The notes under the pieces are model-generated. The model saw nothing but the letters and a program-made list of their open reading frames with translations, did not search any database and had not been told where the DNA came from. The translations under genes were made by a program, and so were the position numbers. Source: a bacterium (GTDB lineage: Bacteria > Electryoneota > RPQS01). From it: a stretch of DNA of 64,000 nucleotides. The stretch spans positions 62,001-126,000 of the forward strand of contig JABWCQ010000005.1 in the NCBI GenBank assembly GCA_013360195.1. Reading direction: 5' to 3'. Shown here one piece after another: positions 14,398 to 22,766 of this stretch (positions within the stretch are counted from its first letter, which is position 1; each line of letters opens with the position of its first letter).

Positions 14398-16005
14398 TTG
14401 ACCGAGACAAAACACTACCTACAACCTTTGAACACGCAACTTCAACCCACTCAACCTCCAGTTAGTGTCCGCGTCGGACTTTTGGAGGGCTACGAACGGG
14501 TCACCTTCAGGTATTCCGGCCGCTACCGGATAGAGACGCGCGCGGGGGAACTGTTGCGCGAAGCGGACACATCCACTTTGAAGTGGCGGGTACTGCGCGA
14601 GAAGAGTACACCGACGAAATTTCTGTACAGCGTGCTGGTGGCTTCATTCACGACACGTGAGGAAGCCATGTCGCTTGCCGAGCAGTTTGAAGAGCGGGGC
14701 TTGCAGGCGGTGATGCGGCAGATTGGCGGCCCGATTGAAATTGACGGTCAGATTATCGGGGACAATACGCTCTATCGTGTGCAGGTTGGCAATTTTCAAG
14801 TTGAAGAGGATGCACGGCATCTGCTGGCAAAGTTGGAGCTGGATTACGCGCCGCGGCTGGTACGCGAAGTTCTGACGCAATCACACGGCAAGCTTGAGCT
14901 GTTTGACCAGAGTTTGGAACAGCACTTCGAGAGCACGGACGGTTTTAGGATTGTGCCGGAGGACGCGGAGTCGCGGCTGACGATTCTTGGTGTGCGGATG
15001 AATTCCGGGTTTGCCTATGAGCCGACGGAGGACCGGACGTATGAGGGCGAGATCGAGTTTTATGTTGACCACGAAGGGGAAATCGCGGCGCTGACGGAAA
15101 TACCGATTGACGTTTATCTGCGCGGTGTAGTGGCGACGGAGATGCCGGTGGATTATCCTGAAGAAGCGCTGCGGGCTCAGGCAATCGCATCGCGCAGTCT
15201 GGTCATCGCGACGAAATCCATCAAACATTTGAACGATCCGTTCGAACTGTGCGCACATGTTCATTGTCAAGTTTACAGCGGCGTGACGTATGAGAATCCG
15301 ACGGTGACGAAGGCCGTGACGGATACACGGGGGCAGATTCTTTTTCACAACGGAGCGGTTGTTGACGCACACTATTCGAAGGTCTGCGGAGGCCATACGG
15401 AGGACGTGCAGGCAACATGGATGACACCGCCGATTTATGCGGGCAAGGGTGTTCCCTGTGATTGCACGGCCGAGATGGAAGTACCGGACTTGACCACGGA
15501 GAACGGCGCACGAAGATGGATTCAGTCGCGGCCGAGCGCATGCTGCAATCTGGACGGAGTGGATTTGCCGGTTTCACGGGCCTACGGCCGCAGGCATTTC
15601 CGCTGGGAGACGACGCTGCTGCGCTCCGAGCTTGAGGAGATTATTTTGACCAAGACCGGAGTGGACATCGGGATGCTCTATGACATCCTGCCGATACGGC
15701 GCGGACGCAGCGGACGGTTGATGGAAGTGGAAGTTTTGGGTTCACTGGCCAATTTGCGAATTAAGCGAGAATTGCGGATACGGAGGCAGCTTTCCCACAC
15801 GGCTCTCGAGAGTTCGGCGTTCCTGGTGGAAGTGCTGACCGACTCGTCAGGAAATCCGATGGAGTTGATTTTCACGGGAGCGGGATGGGGACATGGTGTG
15901 GGCATGTGTCAAGCCGGTGCGGCACGGATGGCCGGCAATGGCAGGAGTGCGGAGGAGATTCTTCAGCACTACTATCAAGCGTGCGTCATCCAGAAGAAGT
16001 ATTGA
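14398..16005 (+). CDS. SPOR and SpoIID/LytB-domain protein
   Basis: The 535-residue product has an N-terminal region with SPOR-like repeats (FLYSVLVASFTTREEAMSLA and TLYRVQVGNFQVEEDARHLL, about residues 77-145) and a SpoIID/LytB domain (about 225-530). Visible in it are the catalytic-glutamate motif GVVATEMPVDYPEEALRAQA, SRSLVIA, the cysteine/histidine cluster CAHVHCQVY, CGGHTEDV and the closing GWGHGVGMCQAGAARMA. SpoIID proteins are lytic transglycosylases that cut peptidoglycan stripped of its side peptides, and SPOR domains bind such denuded glycan, so a role in cell-wall turnover or division is likely; sporulation need not be involved. The start is TTG at 14398, and no signal peptide is visible, which is odd for a wall enzyme; no better start is seen. 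Confidence 0.85.
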   Translation: MTETKHYLQPLNTQLQPTQPPVSVRVGLLEGYERVTFRYSGRYRIETRAGELLREADTSTLKWRVLREKSTPTKFLYSVLVASFTTREEAMSLAEQFEERGLQAVMRQIGGPIEIDGQIIGDNTLYRVQVGNFQVEEDARHLLAKLELDYAPRLVREVLTQSHGKLELFDQSLEQHFESTDGFRIVPEDAESRLTILGVRMNSGFAYEPTEDRTYEGEIEFYVDHEGEIAALTEIPIDVYLRGVVATEMPVDYPEEALRAQAIASRSLVIATKSIKHLNDPFELCAHVHCQVYSGVTYENPTVTKAVTDTRGQILFHNGAVVDAHYSKVCGGHTEDVQATWMTPPIYAGKGVPCDCTAEMEVPDLTTENGARRWIQSRPSACCNLDGVDLPVSRAYGRRHFRWETTLLRSELEEIILTKTGVDIGMLYDILPIRRGRSGRLMEVEVLGSLANLRIKRELRIRRQLSHTALESSAFLVEVLTDSSGNPMELIFTGAGWGHGVGMCQAGAARMAGNGRSAEEILQHYYQACVIQKKY

Positions 16006-16033
16006 GCCGCGGGGCAGAGCGAAGCGGTCATAG

Positions 16034-16927
16034 ATGATTGTCGTCGCCTATCTGGCACTCTGCATCATTTGGGGGACGACATATCTTGTCATCAAGGTCG
16101 CACTCGGAGGATTTCCGCCGTTTGTGCTGGGAGCAATCCGGTTTGCCATTGCGGGCGCGGTGTTTCTGCCGATTCTGCTGATGCACCGCGACAGACTGCC
16201 CAAGACGAAAGAGCAATGGGGATGGCTAGCGCTGACCGGAACGCTCATGCTTGCCGGCGGAAACGGGCTGGTGAATTTCGGAGAGCAGTATATTGATTCC
16301 GGCTTGACGGCATTGACGGTATCGACAACTCCCGCGTGGTCGGCATTGTTCGGAAGAATGATAATCGGCGACTCGGAGAAATTGGATAAGGTATCGCTGC
16401 TCGGCATTGTGCTGGCGATGGGCGGAATCGCGGTGCTGCATCACAATCGCATGAGCTTTGAGTTGAACGAGTGGCCGGGGCTGGTGGCGCTGCTGTTGTG
16501 TCCACCGGTGTGGACCATCGCGGCAATATGGACGCGCAAACATCTGCGTGGGCTTGACACTATCACCGTTTCCGCGACGCAGATGCTGGCAGGCGCGGTG
16601 TCGTTTGCGCTGATTTCAGCCCTGTTCGGCGAATCATGGGACATCAATCCAAGCACGGACGCCGTGTTGGCAATGCTGTATCTTGCGGTGATGGGCTCGG
16701 TGGTCGCATTTACGGCCTATGCCTATTTGTTGGCGCGAGTTCCCGCGGCGCGGGTGAACACATACAGTCTGGTCAATCCGGTCATTGCGCTGTTTGCCGG
16801 AGCGATTATCTTAAAGGAACCGATTACACCGGAAGTGATTCCCGCGACGATATTAATCCTGGCGGGATTGGTGATACTTTATATAATGCGAAATCGCGGA
16901 GCAGTATCCGCGGCAAAGAATCGTTAG
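16034..16927 (+). CDS. EamA/DMT-family permease
   Basis: The 297-residue product has about ten membrane segments arranged as two EamA repeats. The first includes AYLALCIIWGTTYLVIKVAL and FVLGAIRFAIAGAVFLPILL; the second ends with AYAYLLARVPAARVNTYSLV and NPVIALFAGAIILKEPITPE, a typical signature. Members export or import small metabolites such as amino acids; the substrate cannot be told. It sits seven bases upstream of prfB in the same row. Confidence 0.9.
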   Translation: MIVVAYLALCIIWGTTYLVIKVALGGFPPFVLGAIRFAIAGAVFLPILLMHRDRLPKTKEQWGWLALTGTLMLAGGNGLVNFGEQYIDSGLTALTVSTTPAWSALFGRMIIGDSEKLDKVSLLGIVLAMGGIAVLHHNRMSFELNEWPGLVALLLCPPVWTIAAIWTRKHLRGLDTITVSATQMLAGAVSFALISALFGESWDINPSTDAVLAMLYLAVMGSVVAFTAYAYLLARVPAARVNTYSLVNPVIALFAGAIILKEPITPEVIPATILILAGLVILYIMRNRGAVSAAKNR

Positions 16928-16933
16928 AGGGAC

Positions 16934-18086
16934 ATGAAACCTGAAGAACTGACACAGCAGATAGCAGACTACAAGCCGAAGCTGGACGTGTTGCGGAGGT
17001 CGCTTTGACTACGCCAAGCGGCTGTCTGAAATTGAGAAGTTAGAGACGCTTTCGGGCGGCGCCGGCTTTTGGGATGACCAAGAGCAGGCACAGAAAGTGC
17101 TGCGGCAGATTTCCGAGCACAAGTCGTGGGTGGAGGCTTTTCGCAAAGTGGAGACTGCTCTGGGGGACCTGGATGCATTGCGCGATCTTGCCAGTGAGTC
17201 ACCGGGGGACTTCGCGCCGGAAGATTTGGACAGTGAGGCGAAAAAATTTGCCGCGCTGTTTGACGATTTGGAGACGCGCGCGATGCTGAAAGACCCGAAC
17301 GACAGCAAGAGCGCGATTATACATATTCATCCGGGGGCAGGGGGCACTGAATCGTCTGATTGGGCTTCGATGCTGTATCGGATGTATTTGCGCTGGACGG
17401 AACAGCGGGGCTGGAAGGTGGATGTGCTTGATTTTGAGCCGGCTGAAGAGGCAGGCATCAAGTCGGCAGTGCTGGAAGTTACGGGTGAGTTTGCGTACGG
17501 TTATTGCAAGGCCGAAACGGGAGTTCACCGTCTGGTCAGGATTTCGCCGTTTGATTCCAATGCGCGGCGGCACACGTCGTTCGCAAGCGTGTTTGTGTAT
17601 CCGGAAGTGGAGGAAGTGCCGGAAATCGAAGTTCGACCTGAGGACTTGCGCATAGACACGTTTCGCGCCTCGGGCGCGGGCGGCCAGCATGTCAACCGGA
17701 CTGAGTCGGCAATCCGCATTACGCACATTCCGACAAATATCGTGGTGACGTGTCAAACCGACCGTTCGCAGCACCGGAACCGTGAGTCTGCAATGAAGGT
17801 TTTGTACGCGCGGCTTTATCAGAAGTATCTGGACGACGAGCGAGCGAAGAACGCGTCCATCGAAAACGCGAAGACGGATATCGCGTGGGGTCACCAGATT
17901 CGCTCCTATGTCTTCCAGCCGTATCAAATGGTGAAAGACCACCGGACGGGAGTGGAGACCTCGAGTATTCAGAAGGTGATGGACGGGGATTTGGACGAGT
18001 TCGTGCGCGCGTTTCTGCTGTTGGGAGCGCAAGGGAAGTTTGCGCGTTCGCGGCAGCAGCCGGCGGGAGATGAGGACGATTTGTAA
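16934..18086 (+). CDS. prfB: Peptide chain release factor 2 (programmed +1 frameshift)
   Basis: RF2 ends translation at UGA and UAA. The 24-codon first frame starts at ATG 16934 (MKPEELTQQIADYKPKLDVL) and stops at the in-frame TGA 17006-17008; after skipping T17006 the frame continues from GAC 17007 to TAA 18084-18086, giving 383 residues, which is normal. The second part has RF2 features: the stop-recognition tripeptide in VRISPFDSNARRHTSFASVF and the peptidyl-hydrolysis motif GAGGQHVNRTESAIRITH. The coding is therefore join(16934..17005,17007..18086). UGA in the shift site lets RF2 control its own synthesis, the classic autoregulation. Confidence 0.97.
16995..17009 (+). promoter_or_regulatory. 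prfB +1 frameshift site
   Basis: GGAGG (16995-16999), a three-base spacer, the slippery CTT (17003-17005), TGA (17006-17008) and a following C reproduce the E. coli arrangement in which a Shine-Dalgarno-like element just upstream of CUU UGA C promotes the shift. Confidence 0.95.
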
Positions 18087-18108
18087 TCACAATACAGGGA
18101 GACCGGGA

Positions 18109-20169
18109 ATGAAGCGTTTAATAGTACTGTTGGTGCTGCTTACGGCAGTGTGCGTATGGGCTAAACCAACACAGCCGCAGGATGCCGCGGGCGAACCTTA
18201 TTACGAGTTCGTTCAGAACCACGTTTTGGTGGCGTTTTCGAAGGCACTGCCGCAATCGAAAATAGACGAGATTATCGCTCGCAGCGGCGGCAAGGTGGGC
18301 AGGTATTCCGAGTTGCTGGACTTTTATCGAGTGGAGCTGCCGACAACCGCACAGGAGGGCGTACGCTACTTCCGGGCTCAGGAGGGTGTGTTGTGGGCGA
18401 ATTACAATTACATCGCGCGGGCACACTATGTCCCGAACGATCAGTTTTATCAGTATCAATGGCATTATCCGCGCATCAATATGGAACAGGCGTGGGATAT
18501 CACGCGCGGTGATCCGAGTATCGTCGTTGCGGTACTGGATCAAGGCTATCAATTTGATCATGAAGATTTCGCTGGCGTTGCAAGAACGGCTCCTCGCGAT
18601 TGCATCGACAACGACAACAATCCGGAAGAGCCTAATCTTGAAGATTCGCACGGCATGCATACCGCGGGAACGATTGTCGCCGCAACGAATAACACGACGG
18701 GTGTTGCGGGTGTCGCTCCGCTGTGCACGTTGATGCCGGTGCGGGTGCTTGACAACGAAGGCTCCGGGTCTTCTGAAGCAATCGCGAACGGCTTCGCGTG
18801 GGCGGCGCAGAACGGCGCCGACGTCGTCAATGCAAGTTTAGGTTTCGGCAATCCGAACAATCTGCCGCCGGTTGACCCGGGCCAACCACTGTCCGGCGCG
18901 GTTCAACAGTGTGCTGCGGCCAATGTCGTCATGGCGGTATCCTCGGGTAATGATAATGCGGACTATGTGTCCTATCCTGCCGCCTATCCGGCCTGCATTG
19001 CAGTCGGCGCAACGGCGGTGAACGACGCGCGTGCTCCATATTCGAATAAGGGCAGCGAACTCGACATCACCGCACCCGGTGGAAATACTGACGAGGATTT
19101 GAATCAGGACGGCTACATTGACGGCGTGCTGTCCACGGTTCGCGCGGCGTCGCAGGGCGGCGATTACTACGCGTTTTGGCAGGGCACGTCCATGGCCGCA
19201 CCGCATGTCGCGGGAGTGGCCGCATTGATATTGGCGCACGGCTGCCCGCCTTCGCAGGTTCGTACGGCATTGCAGTCGACAGCCGTTGACTTGGGACAAG
19301 CGGGCTGGGATCCGCAATTTGGTCACGGCCGCGTCAATGCGCTGGCCGCACTCCAGTACAATTGTCAAGGCGGCGGCGGTGAGACGGTGTTGTTTAATGG
19401 GCCGATGGAAGGCAACAACGAAGGTTGGACGGTGAGCGAAGAGGGACAGAACGGTGTTGGCTGGAGATTCCTGGACTTTGGCGCTCCCGACTGCGGCGCA
19501 CAGCCGCACGGAGGCCAAAACGGCTTGTGGCATGACGACGAACAGGGTGTCGGCCTTCTGGACGACTGGCTCTATACACCGCAAATCAGCATACCCGCAA
19601 GCGCGTCGTCTGTCGCGCTGTCGTTCTGGCAGCGCAACTGTTACGTGAATGATACGTATTATGATTTGCATGCACTGTACTATTCCACGGACGGTAACAA
19701 CTATACTCAGGTGGCCGAGTTCGACGACGCCGCGCAGTCGTGGGAACAGATCACGGTGGACGCGAGCGCACTGGCGGGCAGCAACGTTTTCTTCGCGTGG
19801 CGCTATCGCGGCGACTATGCGACGGAGTGGTTTCTTGACGACGTGCTCGTGACGGCGATGATTGGCAGCGACGCTGCTCCGCATGCAGATGTTGTCATTC
19901 CCAAGGAACTTGAGCTCGGCTCGCCGTTCCCGAATCCGTTCAACAGCACGGTGCAAATTCCGTTTGAGGTTGCGGTACCGAAGGAATTGTCTCTCACGAT
20001 TTACAACGTGACGGGACAGAAGGTCGCAACGCTGCTGAACAATGAACGATATGAAGCCGGCTCACACCGCGTCATGTGGCAGGCGGAACACGCGGCCAGC
20101 GGAGTATATCTCGTTCGGCTGACGAACGGCTCGCTCACGATGACTCAAAAGATGCTGCTGGTGAAATAA
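18109..20169 (+). CDS. Secreted subtilisin-like serine protease (S8) with type IX sorting domain
   Basis: The 686-residue product has a signal peptide (LIVLLVLLTAVCVWA), a propeptide-like region (YEFVQNHVLVAFSKALPQSK), and an S8 catalytic domain with Asp in VVAVLDQGYQFDHEDF (about 145), His in EDSHGMHTAGT (about 180) and Ser in GTSMAAPHVAGVAALI (about 360). After it come a jelly-roll/MAM-like domain with aromatic-rich strands (VALSFWQRNCYVND, FLDDVLV) and a sorting domain (SPFPNPFNSTVQIPF, IYNVTGQKVATLL, ASGVYLVRL, KMLLVK). It should be a surface or secreted endopeptidase processed by PorU. The start ATG 18109 is chosen from the signal peptide. It follows prfB by 22 bases but is functionally unrelated. 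Confidence 0.95.
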   Translation: MKRLIVLLVLLTAVCVWAKPTQPQDAAGEPYYEFVQNHVLVAFSKALPQSKIDEIIARSGGKVGRYSELLDFYRVELPTTAQEGVRYFRAQEGVLWANYNYIARAHYVPNDQFYQYQWHYPRINMEQAWDITRGDPSIVVAVLDQGYQFDHEDFAGVARTAPRDCIDNDNNPEEPNLEDSHGMHTAGTIVAATNNTTGVAGVAPLCTLMPVRVLDNEGSGSSEAIANGFAWAAQNGADVVNASLGFGNPNNLPPVDPGQPLSGAVQQCAAANVVMAVSSGNDNADYVSYPAAYPACIAVGATAVNDARAPYSNKGSELDITAPGGNTDEDLNQDGYIDGVLSTVRAASQGGDYYAFWQGTSMAAPHVAGVAALILAHGCPPSQVRTALQSTAVDLGQAGWDPQFGHGRVNALAALQYNCQGGGGETVLFNGPMEGNNEGWTVSEEGQNGVGWRFLDFGAPDCGAQPHGGQNGLWHDDEQGVGLLDDWLYTPQISIPASASSVALSFWQRNCYVNDTYYDLHALYYSTDGNNYTQVAEFDDAAQSWEQITVDASALAGSNVFFAWRYRGDYATEWFLDDVLVTAMIGSDAAPHADVVIPKELELGSPFPNPFNSTVQIPFEVAVPKELSLTIYNVTGQKVATLLNNERYEAGSHRVMWQAEHAASGVYLVRLTNGSLTMTQKMLLVK

Positions 20170-20209
20170 CCATCCGTTGCCTCCCCATACTTTAACTTTG
20201 CCGAAGGTG

Positions 20210-21337
20210 ATGTCGGCCGATGAGGTGAAACCTCATCGGCCGACTTTCGCGCGCATTTTCCGCACTGCCATCGCGGAGAATTTCTCGAGATTCCGCAACT
20301 TGTCGCCGCAGTCCAAGCTGATGGCGGTGGTGAAGGCGGACGCGTACGGTCACGGATTGCTGCACTGCGCGAATCTGTTCAGTGAACTGGGAGCGGATTC
20401 CTTAGGGGTCGGCTTTGTGGAGGAGGGAATTGTCCTTCGGCGCGCGGGTATCCGGCAGCCGATTCTTGTGCTGGGCGGAATCGTCGGGTCTCAGATTGAC
20501 CTGTTCCTTGAGTATGATTTAGACTTGACGGCCAGTTCGCTATATAAGCTTGAAGCCATTGAACGTGAAGCACGAGCCGCAGGCAAAACGGCACGAGTGC
20601 AACTGAAGATTGACACGGGAATGAACCGTATCGGCCAGAATTTCCGCACGGCGGAGAGTCTGCTGCAGGCAGCCCGGAATTCGAAGCACGTGCATGTAAC
20701 CGGAATTTATTCGCACCTTGCGACCGCCGAAGAAAGTGACCGCAGTTTTGCCGAAACGCAGATAGCCCGGTTTATGGACGTACGCGAGTTATCACGCAGT
20801 ATCGGTTTCCGCGACGTGGAGTTTCATCTGGCCAATTCCGCGGGAGCCATTCGTTTTCCCGAAGCACGGCTCGACATGATTCGCCCCGGGCTTGGACTGT
20901 ACGGTCAACATGCGGCAAACGGCTTGCAGCGCGAGTTTCCGCTGTTGCCCGCTCATCAACTGGTCAGTGAAATCGTATACATCAAGGGCGTCCGCAAAGG
21001 CGAAGGGGTGAGTTACAACCTGCGCTGGACAGCTCCGGAGAATGTATGGGTGGCGACGGTGCCTGTCGGCTACGGCGACGGTTATCCACGGCTCTTGTCC
21101 AACAAGGCAAGCGTGCTCATCGGCGGCAAGCGCTATCCGATTGTCGGAACGGTATGCATGGATCAGTTCATGGTGAATTTAGGCCATGACAGGCACGCGG
21201 TCGGTGAAGAGGTTGTATTGTGGGGAAAACAGGGGGATGAGGAAATTACGTTGTGGGAACTGTGCGATGCGGCAGGGTTCATTCCGTATGAATTGCCCAT
21301 CTATCTGACGGGACGAGTGCCGAGGTTGTTTGTGTGA
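20210..21337 (+). CDS. alr: Alanine racemase
   Basis: Alr makes D-alanine for peptidoglycan, using PLP. The product has the PLP lysine in AVVKADAYGHGLLHC, VQLKIDTGMNRIGQNF, GIYSHLATAEESD, ANSAGAIRFPEARLDMIRPG and the second-site region KGEGVSYNLRWTA, with the substrate-side GTVCMDQFMVNLG. I prefer ATG 20210 (375 residues, starting MSADEVKPHRPTF), as the conserved part begins at HRPTFARI; a TTG at 20177 would add eleven residues. It overlaps the following acetyltransferase by four bases (GTGA). Confidence 0.94.
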   Translation: MSADEVKPHRPTFARIFRTAIAENFSRFRNLSPQSKLMAVVKADAYGHGLLHCANLFSELGADSLGVGFVEEGIVLRRAGIRQPILVLGGIVGSQIDLFLEYDLDLTASSLYKLEAIEREARAAGKTARVQLKIDTGMNRIGQNFRTAESLLQAARNSKHVHVTGIYSHLATAEESDRSFAETQIARFMDVRELSRSIGFRDVEFHLANSAGAIRFPEARLDMIRPGLGLYGQHAANGLQREFPLLPAHQLVSEIVYIKGVRKGEGVSYNLRWTAPENVWVATVPVGYGDGYPRLLSNKASVLIGGKRYPIVGTVCMDQFMVNLGHDRHAVGEEVVLWGKQGDEEITLWELCDAAGFIPYELPIYLTGRVPRLFV

Positions 21338-21888
21338 TCCGCCTCGCCAATCCATCCGATGCCGCGGCGTGCTTGCGGATTTATGCTCCGATCATTGAGC
21401 ACACTGCGATTAGTTTTGAGACGGCTGTGCCGGATGTTTCGGAGTTCGCAGTTCGAATGGAGAAAATCATGGCGCACTACCCGTTTCTGGTGTGGGATGA
21501 GAACGGGAGTACTCTGGGGTATGTTTACGCCACTCGCTATCGGGAACGCGCCGCCTATGACTGGATTTGCGAATCCGCCATCTATCTCGATAAAAAGGCA
21601 CGCGGCAAGGGAATTGGCCGCAAGCTCTATTTGAAGCTGTTTGAGTGCCTGCGAATGATGAATATGGTCTCAGTAATCGGCGGAATTCGTTCGGGCTCGC
21701 CCAGCGCGGAGTTTCACCGGCACATGGGCTTCACGTCCGTGGGTACGATTCCTTACGCGGGATTCAAGTTCGGAGAGTGGCACGATGTGGAGTTCTGGCA
21801 ATACCTGTTGTTCGACCCGCCTCCCTTCTCCCCTGCTCCGGTGAAGGCCTTTCCCAAGGTGGCGCACCTCATTTCCTTCGATGAGTAA
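21334..21888 (+). CDS. GNAT N-acetyltransferase, phosphinothricin acetyltransferase-like
   Basis: The 184-residue product matches the Pat/MnaT subgroup of GNAT enzymes, which acetylate amino groups of methionine sulfone, methionine sulfoximine, phosphinothricin and related amino acids. Seen are the opening IRLANPSDAAACLRIYAPII, SFETAVPD, the acetyl-CoA-binding RGKGIGRKLYLKLFECL, and HRHMGFTSVGTIPYAGFKFG followed by WHDVEFWQ, the subgroup signature. The start is a GTG overlapping the alr stop. The last 20 or so residues are proline-rich and not conserved. The true substrate is unknown. Confidence 0.86.
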   Translation: MIRLANPSDAAACLRIYAPIIEHTAISFETAVPDVSEFAVRMEKIMAHYPFLVWDENGSTLGYVYATRYRERAAYDWICESAIYLDKKARGKGIGRKLYLKLFECLRMMNMVSVIGGIRSGSPSAEFHRHMGFTSVGTIPYAGFKFGEWHDVEFWQYLLFDPPPFSPAPVKAFPKVAHLISFDE

Positions 21889-22657
21889 GACCGCCTTGAT
21901 AACCGGCGCGTCGAGCGGCATTGGCTTGGAGCTCGCGCAACTCATGGCACGCGATGGAGTGTCGCTTGTGCTGGTGGCACGCAGTGAAGACAAGCTGAAC
22001 GAAATCGCGCAGGGATTTCGCTCCTTGTACAAGGTTGACGTGGCTGTGATTGTCAGCGACCTGTCACAGGCGAATGCGCCGTTTGAATTGCATGCGGAGG
22101 TGAAACGGCGCGGTCTTGTTGTGGATTATCTGGTGAACAACGCGGGCTTCGGAATTTACGACAGGTTTTTGGCCACGGACTTGAGCCGCGAGCTGGAGAT
22201 GATTCAATTGCATGTTGCGGCCACGACGGCGTTAACCAAGCTGTTTGCCGACGACATGGCCAAACGCGGCGGCGGACGGATTATGAATGTCGCCTCGACG
22301 GCTGCGTTTCAACCGGGACCGTGGATGGCAGTTTATTATGCCACCAAGGCCTATATGCTCAGCTATTCTGAGGCCGCAAATCAAGCCTTGAAGGGAACAG
22401 GAGTCACGGTAACCTGCCTTTGCCCCGGCCCGACTCCGACGAACTTTCAAGTGCGCGCAAAGAACCGCAAACGCGGCGTGCTGCGGCACGTCAAGACCAC
22501 AGCCTCGTTTGTCGCCCGGGAGGGGTATCTCGGTATGCTGTCACGCAAGCCGCTGGTCATACCCGGTGTCCTCAACAAGTTAGGAACAGTAGCGGTTCGT
22601 TTCCTTCCCCGGAGGCTGGTGACCTATCTCTCCGGCAAAGCCGCGGAAAAATCTTAA
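21881..22657 (+). CDS. Short-chain dehydrogenase/reductase
   Basis: The 258-residue product is a classical SDR: cofactor loop ALITGASSGIGLELAQLMAR, VSDLSQ, the NNAG motif in LVNNAGFGIYDRF, catalytic serine in NVASTAAFQPGP, the YxxxK pair in AVYYATKAYMLSYSEA, and CLCPGPTPTNF. Arginine after the cofactor loop (VARSEDKL) suggests NADP(H). It overlaps the acetyltransferase gene by eight bases, the last member of this row. The substrate is not predictable; the C-terminal PRRLVTYLSG is like lipid- or steroid-active SDRs, but that is weak evidence. Confidence 0.9.
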   Translation: MSKTALITGASSGIGLELAQLMARDGVSLVLVARSEDKLNEIAQGFRSLYKVDVAVIVSDLSQANAPFELHAEVKRRGLVVDYLVNNAGFGIYDRFLATDLSRELEMIQLHVAATTALTKLFADDMAKRGGGRIMNVASTAAFQPGPWMAVYYATKAYMLSYSEAANQALKGTGVTVTCLCPGPTPTNFQVRAKNRKRGVLRHVKTTASFVAREGYLGMLSRKPLVIPGVLNKLGTVAVRFLPRRLVTYLSGKAAEKS

Positions 22658-22766
22658 AACTTCGATTTTCTCTGCCACAATTTTCGATAAATTGCTCTCC
22701 TATTCTCTGGATCGGTGTGGTGTCACCGTCCGTAAGCCGAATCTTACTACACGTTCTGGAGGACCC

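Noticed and set aside
17006-17008. prfB as a pseudogene because of an in-frame TGA
   Set aside because: The TGA is part of a complete programmed frameshift site and the frame resumes with normal RF2 sequence.
18838-19956. 372-codon minus-strand open frame
   Set aside because: Antisense shadow of the subtilase gene, produced by high-GC codon bias.
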